NCBI RefSeq assembly: GCF_014207425.1
Contig: NZ_JACHFF010000001.1
Coordinates: 496,001 to 560,000 of the forward strand
Length of the DNA: 64,000 bases
Reading direction: 5' to 3'
DNA from: Jeotgalicoccus coquinae
GTDB lineage: Bacteria > Bacillota > Bacilli > Staphylococcales > Salinicoccaceae
Of this stretch, positions 1-8,306 are shown piece by piece; the first letter of the stretch is position 1; each line of letters begins with the position of its first letter. Under the pieces are notes generated by a model, which saw only the letters and a program-made list of their open reading frames with translations, did no database searches and had not been told where the DNA came from. A program made the translations under genes and the position numbers.

Positions 1-1
1 T

Positions 2-805
2 GATAAAGTGTACGAGACACGTGCACGGGGCCGGTTCAGAAAAACAGCGGAAAGCCCGCTGGTCGGCGATTATGTTGAATTCCAGATAGAAAATGTTGAT
101 GAAGGCTATATTACAGCAATCCTTCCGCGTAAAAACTCGCTTATCAGACCGCAGGTTGCAAATATTGACCAGCTGCTGCTGACGGCGAGTTTAAAATCTC
201 CGGACTTCAGTTTTTATTTGCTGGACCGTTTTATTGCGTACAGTGAAGCGAATGATATTGATCCGGTAATTATCGTAACTAAAAACGATTTAAACGATGA
301 CGAATCACTGATAGAAAAAATTAAATCAGTTTACGGTCCGGTGTACGAAGTGCACTTTACCGATAAAGCGCATATCAATGAAGATCTGGCAGATGTTTTT
401 AATAAGAAGACGAGTGTTCTTGCAGGACAGTCGGGCGCAGGGAAATCAACGCTCTTAAACACGCTGCTGCCGCATCTGGATTTAAAGACAGATGAAATCT
501 CGAATGCGCTGAACCGCGGCAAACATACGACGCGGCACGTTGAACTGATCAGCATCGACGGCGGATTTATTGCTGATACTCCGGGATTTGCAACAATCGA
601 CTTTTTAAATATCGATAAGTATAATATTAAATTCTGCTTTGTCGATTTTAATCAGTACAACTGTAAATTCAGGGAATGTCTGCATATTAATGAACCGAAA
701 TGCGGTGTTAAAGCCGCTGTTGAATCAGGAGAACTTGCACAGTCACGTTACGACAGCTATGTAAAAATTTATAACGAAATTGATAACAGAAAAGAGAGGT
801 ATTAA
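2..805 (+). CDS. rsgA: Ribosome small subunit-dependent GTPase RsgA (5' end cut by window)
   Basis: RsgA is a GTPase that acts late in 30S subunit assembly. The frame is open to the left edge, so the N-terminus lies outside; compared with the usual ~290 residues about 25 are missing. Visible are the end of the OB-fold (VGDYVEF), then a circularly permuted GTPase domain with G4 (TKND) ahead of G1 (GQSGAGKSTLLN) and G3 (DTPGF), which is diagnostic of this family. A C-terminal zinc-binding segment follows with ligands in the pattern C-x4-C-x-H-x5-C. The GTG at position 8 is an internal valine codon, not a start. The gene ends two bases before rpe, so the two are probably co-transcribed. Confidence 0.95.
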   Translation, partial: DKVYETRARGRFRKTAESPLVGDYVEFQIENVDEGYITAILPRKNSLIRPQVANIDQLLLTASLKSPDFSFYLLDRFIAYSEANDIDPVIIVTKNDLNDDESLIEKIKSVYGPVYEVHFTDKAHINEDLADVFNKKTSVLAGQSGAGKSTLLNTLLPHLDLKTDEISNALNRGKHTTRHVELISIDGGFIADTPGFATIDFLNIDKYNIKFCFVDFNQYNCKFRECLHINEPKCGVKAAVESGELAQSRYDSYVKIYNEIDNRKERY

Positions 806-807
806 AC

Positions 808-1452
808 ATGGTTAAAATTTTACCATCATTACTCGCAGCTGATTTTTCAAAACTTGGTGCTGATATTAAAGAAATGGAAGCAGCAGGCGCTGATATTTTT
901 CATCTTGATATAATGGACGGACAGTTTGTGCCGAATATTTCTTATGGTATTCCCATATGCGAAGCAATTGCGAAAGAAGCGGCGATTCCTCTTGATGTTC
1001 ATTTAATGACTTATGATCCGACACAGTTTGTGGATGATTTTAAAAATATGGGTGTCGACATGCTGTCATTCCATATCGAGGCAACACCGCATGCACACCG
1101 TGCGGTACAGCTGATTAAAAGTAAAGGCATGAAAGCCGGTATTGCACTGAATCCGCAGACATCGGTTGAAGCAGTGCGTCATCTGTTAAACGACGTTGAT
1201 TTCGTGCTGATTATGACAGTGAACCCCGGCTTCGGCGGTCAGGGCTTTATCGAAACATGTGTTGAAAAACTGGATGAACTTGTTGAACTGAGAAAAACCC
1301 TCGATAACAAATTTGATATTCAGGTAGACGGCGGTATCAACGGCGAAACGGCAGAAATCGTTAAAGCACATGGTGCAAACCTGCTTGTCAGCGGTTCATA
1401 CTTATTTAAAGCAGACGATAAAGCTGCTGTAATCAGCGCTTTAAAAGGATGA
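808..1452 (+). CDS. rpe: Ribulose-phosphate 3-epimerase
   Basis: This cytoplasmic enzyme interconverts ribulose-5-phosphate and xylulose-5-phosphate in the pentose phosphate pathway. The 214-residue TIM barrel shows the family motifs: metal-binding and catalytic LDIMDGQFVPN near residue 33, MTVNPGFGGQGF near 136 and QVDGGIN near 172, the last two forming the phosphate-binding side. The ATG is preceded by AGAGAGG. The gene sits tightly between rsgA (2-nt gap) and thiN (4-nt gap), the usual Firmicutes arrangement, so one transcript is likely. Length and motifs are normal. Confidence 0.97.
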   Translation: MVKILPSLLAADFSKLGADIKEMEAAGADIFHLDIMDGQFVPNISYGIPICEAIAKEAAIPLDVHLMTYDPTQFVDDFKNMGVDMLSFHIEATPHAHRAVQLIKSKGMKAGIALNPQTSVEAVRHLLNDVDFVLIMTVNPGFGGQGFIETCVEKLDELVELRKTLDNKFDIQVDGGINGETAEIVKAHGANLLVSGSYLFKADDKAAVISALKG

Positions 1453-1456
1453 TTAT

Positions 1457-2071
1457 ATGAAACGCATGAACGTGCTGCTCCGGAACATTCCGTTTACACC
1501 TGAACACGATGCACCGTGGACGGGTGTCGATGCCGGAGTGAAAGGGCTGCTTGAATCCGGCTTTAAAGTTGAAAAAGCATACGGAGACTTTGACAGTGTA
1601 ACGGCAGAGGATATTGAGTTATTCAGGAAAAATCTGGCCCTCGATATTGTTCCGAGTGCTAAAAATTATACTGACAGTGAACTGGCACTGCTGTCGCTAT
1701 CGAAACTCGGGTATACGGCAATTGATGTGTACGGTGCACTTGGCGGCAGAAAAGATCACGAGCTTATGAACATTCAGCTGCTCGCACACGATGAGCTTAG
1801 GAATCTTGACATCCGTCTGTTAAATGACACAAACGAAATCACGCTGCTGACAGCAGGTGATCATGTGATTGCACCGGATAATAAAAAGAAATATATATCG
1901 TTTATTCCGGTTCATGATAAGACGCTTGTCACCCTGAATGGTTTTAAATATGATATACAGGATACATACCTGCATATTGGCAGAACTTTAACAGTAAGTA
2001 ATGAATTTAAAGAACCGTCTGCTGCAGTTAAGACGGATAAAGATATATTAATGATTAAATCAACAGATTAG
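1457..2071 (+). CDS. thiN: Thiamine pyrophosphokinase
   Basis: ThiN transfers pyrophosphate from ATP to thiamine, giving the cofactor thiamine diphosphate. The 204-residue protein has the family signatures GDFDSV near residue 46 (metal and ATP), KNYTDSELAL near 73 and GALGGRKDHELMN near 96, followed by the C-terminal thiamine-binding beta domain. The start is the ATG directly after rpe with a short AAGGATGAT region as ribosome binding site. It is the third gene of the rsgA-rpe-thiN run and is followed after 10 nt by the DUF554 gene. Confidence 0.95.
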   Translation: MKRMNVLLRNIPFTPEHDAPWTGVDAGVKGLLESGFKVEKAYGDFDSVTAEDIELFRKNLALDIVPSAKNYTDSELALLSLSKLGYTAIDVYGALGGRKDHELMNIQLLAHDELRNLDIRLLNDTNEITLLTAGDHVIAPDNKKKYISFIPVHDKTLVTLNGFKYDIQDTYLHIGRTLTVSNEFKEPSAAVKTDKDILMIKSTD

Positions 2072-2081
2072 AGGTGAGTGA

Positions 2082-2783
2082 ATGATATTTGCAGGTGCTC
2101 TCGCTAACTCGTTAGCGATTATTATCGGCGGCGCGCTCGGGATGGTCTTTACTTTTATTCCCGAGCATATAAAAGACGCGATTATGAAAATACAGGGATT
2201 ATTTATTATTACGATGGGTATTCAGATGGTTGTCGGGGCAACCGATATTTTGACGACGCTTATATCACTCATCATCGGGGTGGTTATCGGGGAAGTAGTA
2301 AAACTCGAAGAGCTGCTCAACCGTTTCGGACACCTGATGGAAGTCCGTCTCGGCGATAAACACGGTGGTAATATTTCACAGGGACTGATTTCCGGAATGC
2401 TGATTTTTATCGTCGGTGCAATGGGGATAGTCGGCGGTCTGGATGCCGGACTGCAGGGCAGCAACGACGTGCTGTATACGAAGGCGACGATGGACTTTTT
2501 CATCGCACTCGTAATGACAACCGCCTACGGGCGAGGCGTTATACTGTCCAGTATTCCGACGTTTTTCTACATTGCAGCAATTATTATCAGTGCACGTCAG
2601 ATTGCGAACTTTATACCTGTCGACGTACTCGATATGATGGTCGACCAGGTCAGTGCGACAGGCGGGGTAATCCTTCTTGCGATCGGGCTGAATATGCTTA
2701 ACGTGACGCACATGCGTGTCGGCAACATGATACCTGCGATATTCATCGGAATGTTTATGGTCTGGCTGCTGTCCTTCTTTTAA
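2082..2783 (+). CDS. DUF554 family membrane protein
   Basis: This 233-residue integral membrane protein belongs to the DUF554 (YdfK/YqgA-like) family, whose biochemical function is not established. The sequence opens with the typical glycine-rich hydrophobic stretch (GALANSLAIIIGGALGM) and has about six hydrophobic segments. A conserved GAMGIVGGLDAGLQG loop near residue 111 is followed by TKATMDFFIALVM. The ATG follows GAGGTGAGTG at a normal distance. It is the last gene of the rsgA operon and ends at a strong bidirectional terminator facing rpmB. Family assignment is by motif memory; transport or structural roles would be speculation. Confidence 0.85.
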   Translation: MIFAGALANSLAIIIGGALGMVFTFIPEHIKDAIMKIQGLFIITMGIQMVVGATDILTTLISLIIGVVIGEVVKLEELLNRFGHLMEVRLGDKHGGNISQGLISGMLIFIVGAMGIVGGLDAGLQGSNDVLYTKATMDFFIALVMTTAYGRGVILSSIPTFFYIAAIIISARQIANFIPVDVLDMMVDQVSATGGVILLAIGLNMLNVTHMRVGNMIPAIFIGMFMVWLLSFF

Positions 2784-2790
2784 ATAAAAA

Positions 2791-2824
2791 AACTGGTATC
2801 ACTTGTGTAAGTGATACCAGTTTT
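2791..2824. terminator. Bidirectional intrinsic terminator, DUF554 gene / rpmB
   Basis: A perfect 14-bp stem (AACTGGTATCACTT, loop GTGT, AAGTGATACCAGTT) has an A run on its left and a T run on its right. It can therefore stop transcripts arriving from the DUF554 gene and from rpmB on the other strand. Confidence 0.92.
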
Positions 2825-2836
2825 TAAATTGAAGTA

Positions 2837-3022
2837 TTAAACACGTTCAACTTTACCTGATTTTAGCGCGCGAGCAGAAACCCAAACTCTTTTAGGTTTG
2901 CCGTCAACCAAGATTCTAACTTTTTGAAGGTTTGCACCAAAAGTTCTTTTGCTTGAGTTAAGCGCGTGAGAACGGTTGTTACCAGATCTTGATCTGCGTC
3001 CTGTTACATAACATTCTTTCAC
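2837..3022 (-). CDS. rpmB: 50S ribosomal protein L28
   Basis: L28 is a small basic protein of the large ribosomal subunit. The conserved core [20 protein letters not shown] and the tail [14 protein letters not shown] are unmistakable. I place the start at the GTG at 3022 (protein begins MKECYVTG, 61 residues) because AAAGGAG lies 11 nt upstream. The in-frame GTG at 3034 overlaps that Shine-Dalgarno sequence and cannot be used with it. Only one cysteine is present, so this is the non-zinc form. It is the only convincing minus-strand gene here, convergent with the rsgA operon and divergent from the SPFH pair. Confidence 0.97.
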   Translation of the reverse strand: MKECYVTGRRSRSGNNRSHALNSSKRTFGANLQKVRILVDGKPKRVWVSARALKSGKVERV

Positions 3023-3089
3023 CTTGTATCCCACTCCTTTAATTTAATTTACATAATCATGTTCATCTCTTCTTTATGCATACTCCAAT

Positions 3090-3118
3090 ATGATACATTA
3101 ATTCACTCTTATTGTCTA
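3090..3118 (-). promoter_or_regulatory. Sigma-A promoter for rpmB
   Basis: On the minus strand, TAGACA (-35) is separated by 17 bp from TATCAT (-10). That places the transcript start about 60 nt before the chosen GTG codon of rpmB. Confidence 0.75.
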
Positions 3119-3238
3119 TATATTTCGCACAAAATCAATACGCTCTAAACGCTTTAAAACAGTCGTTTTCAGCAGGATATGAATTTTTCCTCAGACTGAA
3201 AGTCATAACCCGGGAGCATTATCTGTTAAAAATAATCA

Positions 3239-3266
3239 TTTACGCAGACAAACTAAATGGTACGAT
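3239..3266 (+). promoter_or_regulatory. Possible promoter for the SPFH gene pair
   Basis: TTTACG and TACGAT are 16 bp apart and each matches the sigma-A consensus at four of six positions. They sit about 80 nt ahead of the first gene. The rest of the 320-bp gap between rpmB and this pair (3023-3344) holds nothing else I can name. Confidence 0.4.
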
Positions 3267-3344
3267 AGTAAAGTGGAGAAAATGAAATACAGAGTTCAAT
3301 TCTCATTGATGAAACGCTTAAACTGCCGGAAGGAGGAACGGTAT

Positions 3345-3611
3345 ATGTTTAAATTACTGCTGTTTGCGGGAATTATGCTGGCTGTTTTAATTATTGCACT
3401 GGCTTATATTTTCCGTCATGAGCTCGGAACACTCGGACATAAGTATAATGAATATGATGAGGTTAAGAAGCTTCAGCATGAAATTAAACGTAAAAATATT
3501 ACGTATGACGCGCACGTTAAAAAGTTCGGGTCTACAGTCGAAGCTGAGATGCTCGAAAAAGAAATAAAGGAACTCGAACAACTTAAGAGAGAAATGGAGC
3601 AGAGTAAATGA
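3345..3611 (+). CDS. Small membrane protein with C-terminal coiled coil
   Basis: I do not recognise a named family. The 88-residue protein has one strong N-terminal transmembrane segment (FKLLLFAGIMLAVLIIALAYIF, residues 2-23). A charged, heptad-like helical tail follows, ending with repeated Glu/Lys (EKEIKELEQLKREMEQ). An upstream ATG at 3273 is open in frame, but the AAGGAGG at 3329-3335 sits at the right distance only for the ATG at 3345. It overlaps the SPFH gene by four bases (ATGA), so translation is coupled. It probably works with that protein, for example as a membrane partner; this is inference from the operon. Confidence 0.8.
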   Translation: MFKLLLFAGIMLAVLIIALAYIFRHELGTLGHKYNEYDEVKKLQHEIKRKNITYDAHVKKFGSTVEAEMLEKEIKELEQLKREMEQSK

Positions 3612-4426
3612 AGAAAATGTATGCAGCAATAGGCGTCGGGGTTCTTGTCCTCGCAGGTTTAATCATCGGTCTGATTTTAATGATTTCAAAAGTTGAAAAC
3701 GGACATGTCGGTGTAATTTACAGCATTAACGGCGGGGTGCAGGATGAAGTACTGGGTCAGGGGTGGCACCTGGTGTATCCGACTGAACGTGTGATTGAAT
3801 ATCCGGTCCGTACTCAGAATAAAAACTACGAATCACTTGCAGTCGCAACGATTGACGGTAAAACAATCAATATGCCGGTTTCGCTTAACTATCATGTAGA
3901 CAGCGAGAAAGCTTCGGCGGTTTATAAAAAATTCGGTAACGTAACTATTGAAAGCCTTGAAGAGGGTTACATAAAAACACGTATTAATGATGCATTGCGT
4001 CAAACAGTTTCAGAGTACACTGTAATCGAAGCGTTCGGTGAACGTATCGGCGACATTAAACTTGAAACGATCGAAATCGCAAAAGCAGATCTTGAAAAAG
4101 ACGGCATTATTATTGAGGACATCATGCTGAGCGCACCTCAGCCGGATGCTGAAACCCAAAAAGCAATCGACGACCGCGTAAAAGCAACTCAGGAGCTTGA
4201 GCGTAAGAAGACTGACAAACTGATTGCTACAGAAGAAGCGGAACGTAAACGCATCGAAGCAGAAGGTGAAGCTGAGGCCAACAGAGTCGTTCAGGAATCA
4301 CTGAGCGAAGAAGTGCTGATGCAGCAGCTGATTGAAAAATGGAGCGGTGTACAGCCGATCTCAATCGGCGGCGAAGGCGTGATGATTGATCTGCCGCAGC
4401 CGGAACCTGAGACAGAAGAAGAATGA
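3608..4426 (+). CDS. SPFH/prohibitin-like (band 7) membrane protein
   Basis: SPFH proteins form large membrane-bound oligomeric scaffolds. This 272-residue protein has an N-terminal membrane anchor (residues 5-27) and then the SPFH core beginning VENGHVGVIYSINGGVQDE, with EVLGQGWHLVYP typical of prohibitins. An alanine/glutamate-rich coiled coil follows (EEAERKRIEAEGEAEANR, about residues 213-230), and the tail is acidic (PEPETEEE). It overlaps the preceding small membrane protein by four bases. In S. aureus the rpmB-yloU interval lacks such a gene, so the pair is probably lineage-specific. The exact role is unknown; quality control or membrane-domain organisation are the general options for the family. 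Confidence 0.88.
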   Translation: MKKMYAAIGVGVLVLAGLIIGLILMISKVENGHVGVIYSINGGVQDEVLGQGWHLVYPTERVIEYPVRTQNKNYESLAVATIDGKTINMPVSLNYHVDSEKASAVYKKFGNVTIESLEEGYIKTRINDALRQTVSEYTVIEAFGERIGDIKLETIEIAKADLEKDGIIIEDIMLSAPQPDAETQKAIDDRVKATQELERKKTDKLIATEEAERKRIEAEGEAEANRVVQESLSEEVLMQQLIEKWSGVQPISIGGEGVMIDLPQPEPETEEE

Positions 4427-4441
4427 TTTAATATAAGACCC

Positions 4442-4490
4442 TTGTCCGTACGTCATACTTCATAAAGAAGAGACGTACGGGCAATTTTTT
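4442..4490 (+). terminator. Intrinsic terminator after SPFH gene
   Basis: The arms TTGTCCGTACGTC and GACGTACGGGCAA (one G-U pair) enclose an A-rich loop of about 19 nt and are followed by seven T residues. Confidence 0.85.
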
Positions 4491-4598
4491 TGCAGCTGTA
4501 TATATGTGTGTTTAAGCAAAATACAGTATGATATAATATTATCGATAACAAACATTGAAAAAGGTTAATTTGCAGCCGGGAAAATACTATAATAACAC

Positions 4599-4628
4599 TT
4601 GTATTTCCATACGGTATTTGCTTATAAT
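4599..4628 (+). promoter_or_regulatory. Candidate promoter(s) for yloU-fakA
   Basis: TTGTAT and TATAAT are separated by 18 bp just before yloU. Two further perfect TATAAT boxes lie upstream (4532-4537 and 4588-4593) without clear -35 elements, so more than one start site is possible. The choice among them is uncertain. Confidence 0.5.
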
Positions 4629-4655
4629 TAAATGATGTATTGGGAGGCGAAATAA

Positions 4656-5024
4656 ATGGCGCTGGAAATTGAAAATGAATTAGGTAAAATTGAAATTTCT
4701 ACAGACGTAATAGCAAACATTGCCGGCGGTACTGTCGTCGAATCTTACGGCGTAGTCGGTATGGCTTCTAAAAACCAGGTCCGTGACGGATTTGCGGAAT
4801 TACTTGGTAAAGAAAATTATTCACGCGGAGTCCTCGTTGAACACAACGAAGGTAAACTGAAAATCGAATTATATATTATCGTAGGTTACGGTGTGAAAAT
4901 TTCAGAAGTAGCAGCAAACGTGCAGTCAACTGTAAAATATAAACTTGAAAAAACATTAGGCTTAAATATTGAAGCTGTAAATATACACGTACAGGGTGTA
5001 CGTATTATCGGCGGAGACGAATAG
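4656..5024 (+). CDS. yloU: Asp23/Gls24 family protein YloU
   Basis: This 122-residue alpha/beta protein belongs to the Asp23/Gls24 (DUF322) family; relatives are envelope-stress associated and accumulate near the membrane. Conserved features are the start LGKIEISTDVIANIAGG, then SYGVVGMASK, and GVKISEVAANVQSTVKY. There is no membrane segment. GGGAGG precedes the ATG. It lies 21 nt upstream of fakA, the fixed pairing in Firmicutes that suggests a link to fatty acid incorporation. No direct biochemical role is known. Confidence 0.92.
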   Translation: MALEIENELGKIEISTDVIANIAGGTVVESYGVVGMASKNQVRDGFAELLGKENYSRGVLVEHNEGKLKIELYIIVGYGVKISEVAANVQSTVKYKLEKTLGLNIEAVNIHVQGVRIIGGDE

Positions 5025-5045
5025 TTGGGGAGGATTTACAATACA

Positions 5046-6701
5046 ATGGATAAGATAGATGGCTTGATGTTCCGCCAGATGATTTTGAGCGGGGCACGTA
5101 ATCTGAAAAAAAATGCTGATTATGTAGATTCATTAAACGTTTTCCCCGTTCCAGACGGTGATACGGGTACTAACATGAATCTCTCGATGTCTTCAGGCGC
5201 AGCTGAAGTAGAACCGCTTGACGACGCACATATCGGGAACGTAGGGAAACATTTCTCTAAAGGACTCCTCATGGGTGCACGCGGTAACTCGGGTGTTATT
5301 CTTTCGCAATTATTTAGAGGTTTTTCTAAAGCGATTGAAGCAAAAGAAGAAATCGGCGCAGAGGAATTTATCGAAGCGTTAAAACAGGGTGTTAACACTG
5401 CATATAAAGCAGTAATGAAACCTGTTGAAGGAACAATTTTAACTGTCGCTAAAGATGCAGGAATTAAAGCGGAAGAGTTTAAAGAAAGCGGTGCATCGAT
5501 GATCGATGTGATGACTGCTACGCTTGAAGAGGCTAAAGCCTCACTGCTGCGTACTCCGGACCTTCTTCCTGTACTGAAAGAAGTCGGCGTTGTCGATTCA
5601 GGCGGACAGGGACTGGTATACGTATACGAAGGTTTCCTCAGCGCCATGACAGGTGAAGAAATCGCTGAAGATCCTGCTCAGGCAGCTGCATCTTTCGCAG
5701 ATGACGGACACGATCACGACCACGATAACGATTTTAACGACTTTATGAGCGTTGACGATATTGAATTCGGCTACTGTACTGAATTTATGGTTCGTTTCGC
5801 AGACGGTAAACGTCAGTTTAACGAAGATGAATTCCGTAATGAAATGAGTGAATTCGGTGACTCGCTGCTTGTTATTAACGACGATGAAATCGTGAAAGTT
5901 CACGTTCATACTGAAACTCCGGGTGAAGCATTTACGTATGCTGCAACTTACGGTGAGTTAATCAAGATGAAAGTTGAAAACATGCGCGAACAATTCAGAA
6001 CTGTTCACGGAGAAACGAATACTGCTGCAGCTGAAAAGCAGTCTTACGACACAGCAATTATTACGATTTCTTCAGGTGAAGGCATTAACGAATTGTTCAA
6101 GAGTATCGGTGTAACTCACGTTATTAACGGCGGACAGACGATGAACCCCGCAACGGAAGACATCGTTAACGTTATTAAAGACGAAGATGTTAAACAGGTA
6201 ATTATCCTGCCGAACAATAAAAATATCATTATGGCAGCTGAACAGGCTGTGGAAGTTCTTGATATTCCAGCAGCAGTTGTTGCTTCAACATCTATACCGG
6301 AAGGACTTGCAAGCATGCTCAGCTTCAATCCGGACGCATCACTTGAAGATAACAAAGCTGCAATGAGCGAGTCGCTTGAGCACGTCCGGACAGGACAGGT
6401 GACATACTCAGTCCGCGACACTAAAATAGATGGTGTGGACATTAAGAAAGATCAGCATATGGGTATTGCCGAAGGTAAGATTATTACTGCCAATGACTCC
6501 AAGAAAGAAACGCTTCACACATTAATCACTGAGATGATTAATGAAGATACAGAAATCATTACGATTCTAATCGGTGAAGACGGCTCTGAAGAGGAAGTTG
6601 AATCAGTAGTTGAAGATATTGAAGGCACGCATGAGGATGTTGAATTTGAAATTCATAATGGTGCTCAGCCGGTCTACAGTTATCTAATATCTGTTGAGTA
6701 A
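5046..6701 (+). CDS. fakA: Fatty acid kinase subunit FakA (YloV)
   Basis: FakA phosphorylates exogenous fatty acids held by FakB proteins so that they can enter phospholipid synthesis. The N-terminal DhaL domain carries the nucleotide/metal motif PDGDTGTN (residues 36-43) and MGARGNSGVILSQ. A middle domain and a C-terminal EDD-like domain (about residue 320 onward, with PNNKNIIMAAEQA) interact with FakB. Between DhaL and the middle domain is an unusual His/Asp-rich linker (DDGHDHDHDNDF). The frame is open from 5025, but GGGGAGG overlaps that codon and points to the ATG at 5046, giving 551 residues. It is co-transcribed with yloU. Confidence 0.95.
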   Translation: MDKIDGLMFRQMILSGARNLKKNADYVDSLNVFPVPDGDTGTNMNLSMSSGAAEVEPLDDAHIGNVGKHFSKGLLMGARGNSGVILSQLFRGFSKAIEAKEEIGAEEFIEALKQGVNTAYKAVMKPVEGTILTVAKDAGIKAEEFKESGASMIDVMTATLEEAKASLLRTPDLLPVLKEVGVVDSGGQGLVYVYEGFLSAMTGEEIAEDPAQAAASFADDGHDHDHDNDFNDFMSVDDIEFGYCTEFMVRFADGKRQFNEDEFRNEMSEFGDSLLVINDDEIVKVHVHTETPGEAFTYAATYGELIKMKVENMREQFRTVHGETNTAAAEKQSYDTAIITISSGEGINELFKSIGVTHVINGGQTMNPATEDIVNVIKDEDVKQVIILPNNKNIIMAAEQAVEVLDIPAAVVASTSIPEGLASMLSFNPDASLEDNKAAMSESLEHVRTGQVTYSVRDTKIDGVDIKKDQHMGIAEGKIITANDSKKETLHTLITEMINEDTEIITILIGEDGSEEEVESVVEDIEGTHEDVEFEIHNGAQPVYSYLISVE

Positions 6702-6710
6702 TAATATCAG

Positions 6711-6740
6711 CCGCATCGGTTAATACCGATGTGGTTTTTT
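6711..6740 (+). terminator. Intrinsic terminator after fakA
   Basis: CCGCATCGG and CCGATGTGG pair around a 6-nt loop and are followed by six T residues. It separates fakA from the serine dehydratase genes. Confidence 0.88.
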
Positions 6741-6761
6741 GCACTCTGGGAGGGGGAAACT

Positions 6762-7427
6762 ATGAAGTTTAAAAGCGTTTTTGATATAATCGGACCAGTA
6801 ATGATTGGACCATCATCATCACATACAGCAGGCGCAGCACGAATCGGCCTGCTTGCAAGAAGTCTTTTCGGCGGTCAGCCGGATAAGGTGGATATTTATC
6901 TGTACGGCTCATTCCGTGATACGTACCAGGGGCACGCAACAGACGTTGCGCTCCTCGGCGGTATTCTCGGCTATGACACCGATGATGAAAGAATAATTAA
7001 CGCCAAACAGGAAGCGGCGGACAATAACTTAACGTATAACTTTATCGAAATGAACGAGGAACGCTCTCACCCGAATACAGCGGTACTTCATCTTTATAAA
7101 GACGAAGAAGAACTCGTAATCGAAGGAGTGTCCATCGGCGGCGGTAAGATAGAGCTCGTGAGTATTAACGGCTACAATATTAATATCTCGGGCAACTATC
7201 ATGCACTGCTCGTATTCCATAAAGATGAATTCGGAACGATTGCACGTGTCACTACGAAACTCGGCGACGAAAAGCTGAACATTTCGCAGATGAGCGTATC
7301 GCGTAAAGAAAAAGGCCAGGTCGCTTTAATGACCGTTGAGCTCGACGATACAATTTCCAAAGAAACACTAGAGGAAATCAGAGCGGTTAAAGGTGTAGAC
7401 CGCGTAATTGAAATGACGGGAGGATAA
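6762..7427 (+). CDS. sdaAB: L-serine dehydratase, iron-sulfur type, beta subunit
   Basis: With SdaAA this protein deaminates L-serine to pyruvate and ammonia. The 221-residue chain has the family motif IGPSSSHTAGAARIG near residue 12 and a C-terminal ACT domain (from about residue 148, YHALLVFHKDEFGTIARVT) that probably senses serine. The frame is open from 6729, but GGGAGGGGG places the start at the ATG at 6762. The alpha gene begins 3 nt after the stop. Having the enzyme as two separate chains, next to fakA and recG, is the Bacillus-type arrangement and differs from S. aureus. Confidence 0.95.
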   Translation: MKFKSVFDIIGPVMIGPSSSHTAGAARIGLLARSLFGGQPDKVDIYLYGSFRDTYQGHATDVALLGGILGYDTDDERIINAKQEAADNNLTYNFIEMNEERSHPNTAVLHLYKDEEELVIEGVSIGGGKIELVSINGYNINISGNYHALLVFHKDEFGTIARVTTKLGDEKLNISQMSVSRKEKGQVALMTVELDDTISKETLEEIRAVKGVDRVIEMTGG

Positions 7428-7430
7428 CTC

Positions 7431-8306
7431 ATGTTTAACAGTATTAATCAATTAACAGAACGTGCGCTGTCAGAAGGTATTTCGCTGTCTGAAGTAATGA
7501 TGAGACAGGAAATGGAAGCAACGGGACAAAGTTATTTCGATATATATAATCTGATGAAAACCAACTTAACGACGATGGAAGGCGCTGTAGCTGAAGGGCT
7601 CGAAGGTGTTCATTCAACGACAGGCCTGACAGGTATGGATGCAGTGAAAATGCAGAAGTATATCGATTCAGGCAAAGGATTAAGCGGAGAGCTTAACCTG
7701 CTTGCGATTGCGAACGCAGTCAGCACGAATGAGGTGAATGCGGCAATGGGTAAAATCTGTGCAACTCCGACAGCAGGCTCTGCAGGTGTTGTACCGGGCG
7801 TACTGTTTGCGATGGCGAAGAAAGATCCGTCGATTACTGAAGAACAGAAAATCCGTTTTCTGTTTACTTCAGGAGCATTCGGTTTTGTCGTAGCGAATAA
7901 CGCGAGCATCTCAGGTGCTGCAGGCGGCTGCCAGGCTGAAATCGGCAGTGCCAGTGCAATGGCTGCAGCCGCACTCGTAGAGCTCGCAGGCGGTACGCCT
8001 GACATGAGTGCGCACGCATTTGCAATTGCAATGAAGAATATGCTCGGTCTTGTCTGCGACCCGGTCGCCGGACTTGTTGAAGTGCCGTGTGTTAAACGTA
8101 ACGCAGCAGGTGCAACTAACGCACTGACTGCAGCGGATATGGCGCTTGCAGGAATTGAATCGCGTATTCCGGCAGACGAAGTTATCGAAGCAATGTACAA
8201 AATCGGCTTAACGATGCCGTCAGCATTACGTGAAACAGGACGCGGCGGACTTGCTGCAACTCCGACGGGAGAACGCTTAAAAGCTGAACTTTTCGGTGCG
8301 AAATAA
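7431..8306 (+). CDS. sdaAA: L-serine dehydratase, iron-sulfur type, alpha subunit
   Basis: This is the catalytic subunit carrying the oxygen-sensitive 4Fe-4S cluster that activates serine for dehydration. The 291-residue sequence shows ICATPTAGSAGVVPG near residue 106, SGAAGGCQAEIGSASAMA near 158, CDPVAGLVEVPCVKRN near 206, and a glycine-rich tail (ETGRGGLAATPTGERL). The conserved cysteines in these segments are the expected cluster ligands. Translation is coupled on both sides: 3 nt after sdaAB, and its TAA shares a base with the recG ATG. Confidence 0.95.
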   Translation: MFNSINQLTERALSEGISLSEVMMRQEMEATGQSYFDIYNLMKTNLTTMEGAVAEGLEGVHSTTGLTGMDAVKMQKYIDSGKGLSGELNLLAIANAVSTNEVNAAMGKICATPTAGSAGVVPGVLFAMAKKDPSITEEQKIRFLFTSGAFGFVVANNASISGAAGGCQAEIGSASAMAAAALVELAGGTPDMSAHAFAIAMKNMLGLVCDPVAGLVEVPCVKRNAAGATNALTAADMALAGIESRIPADEVIEAMYKIGLTMPSALRETGRGGLAATPTGERLKAELFGAK

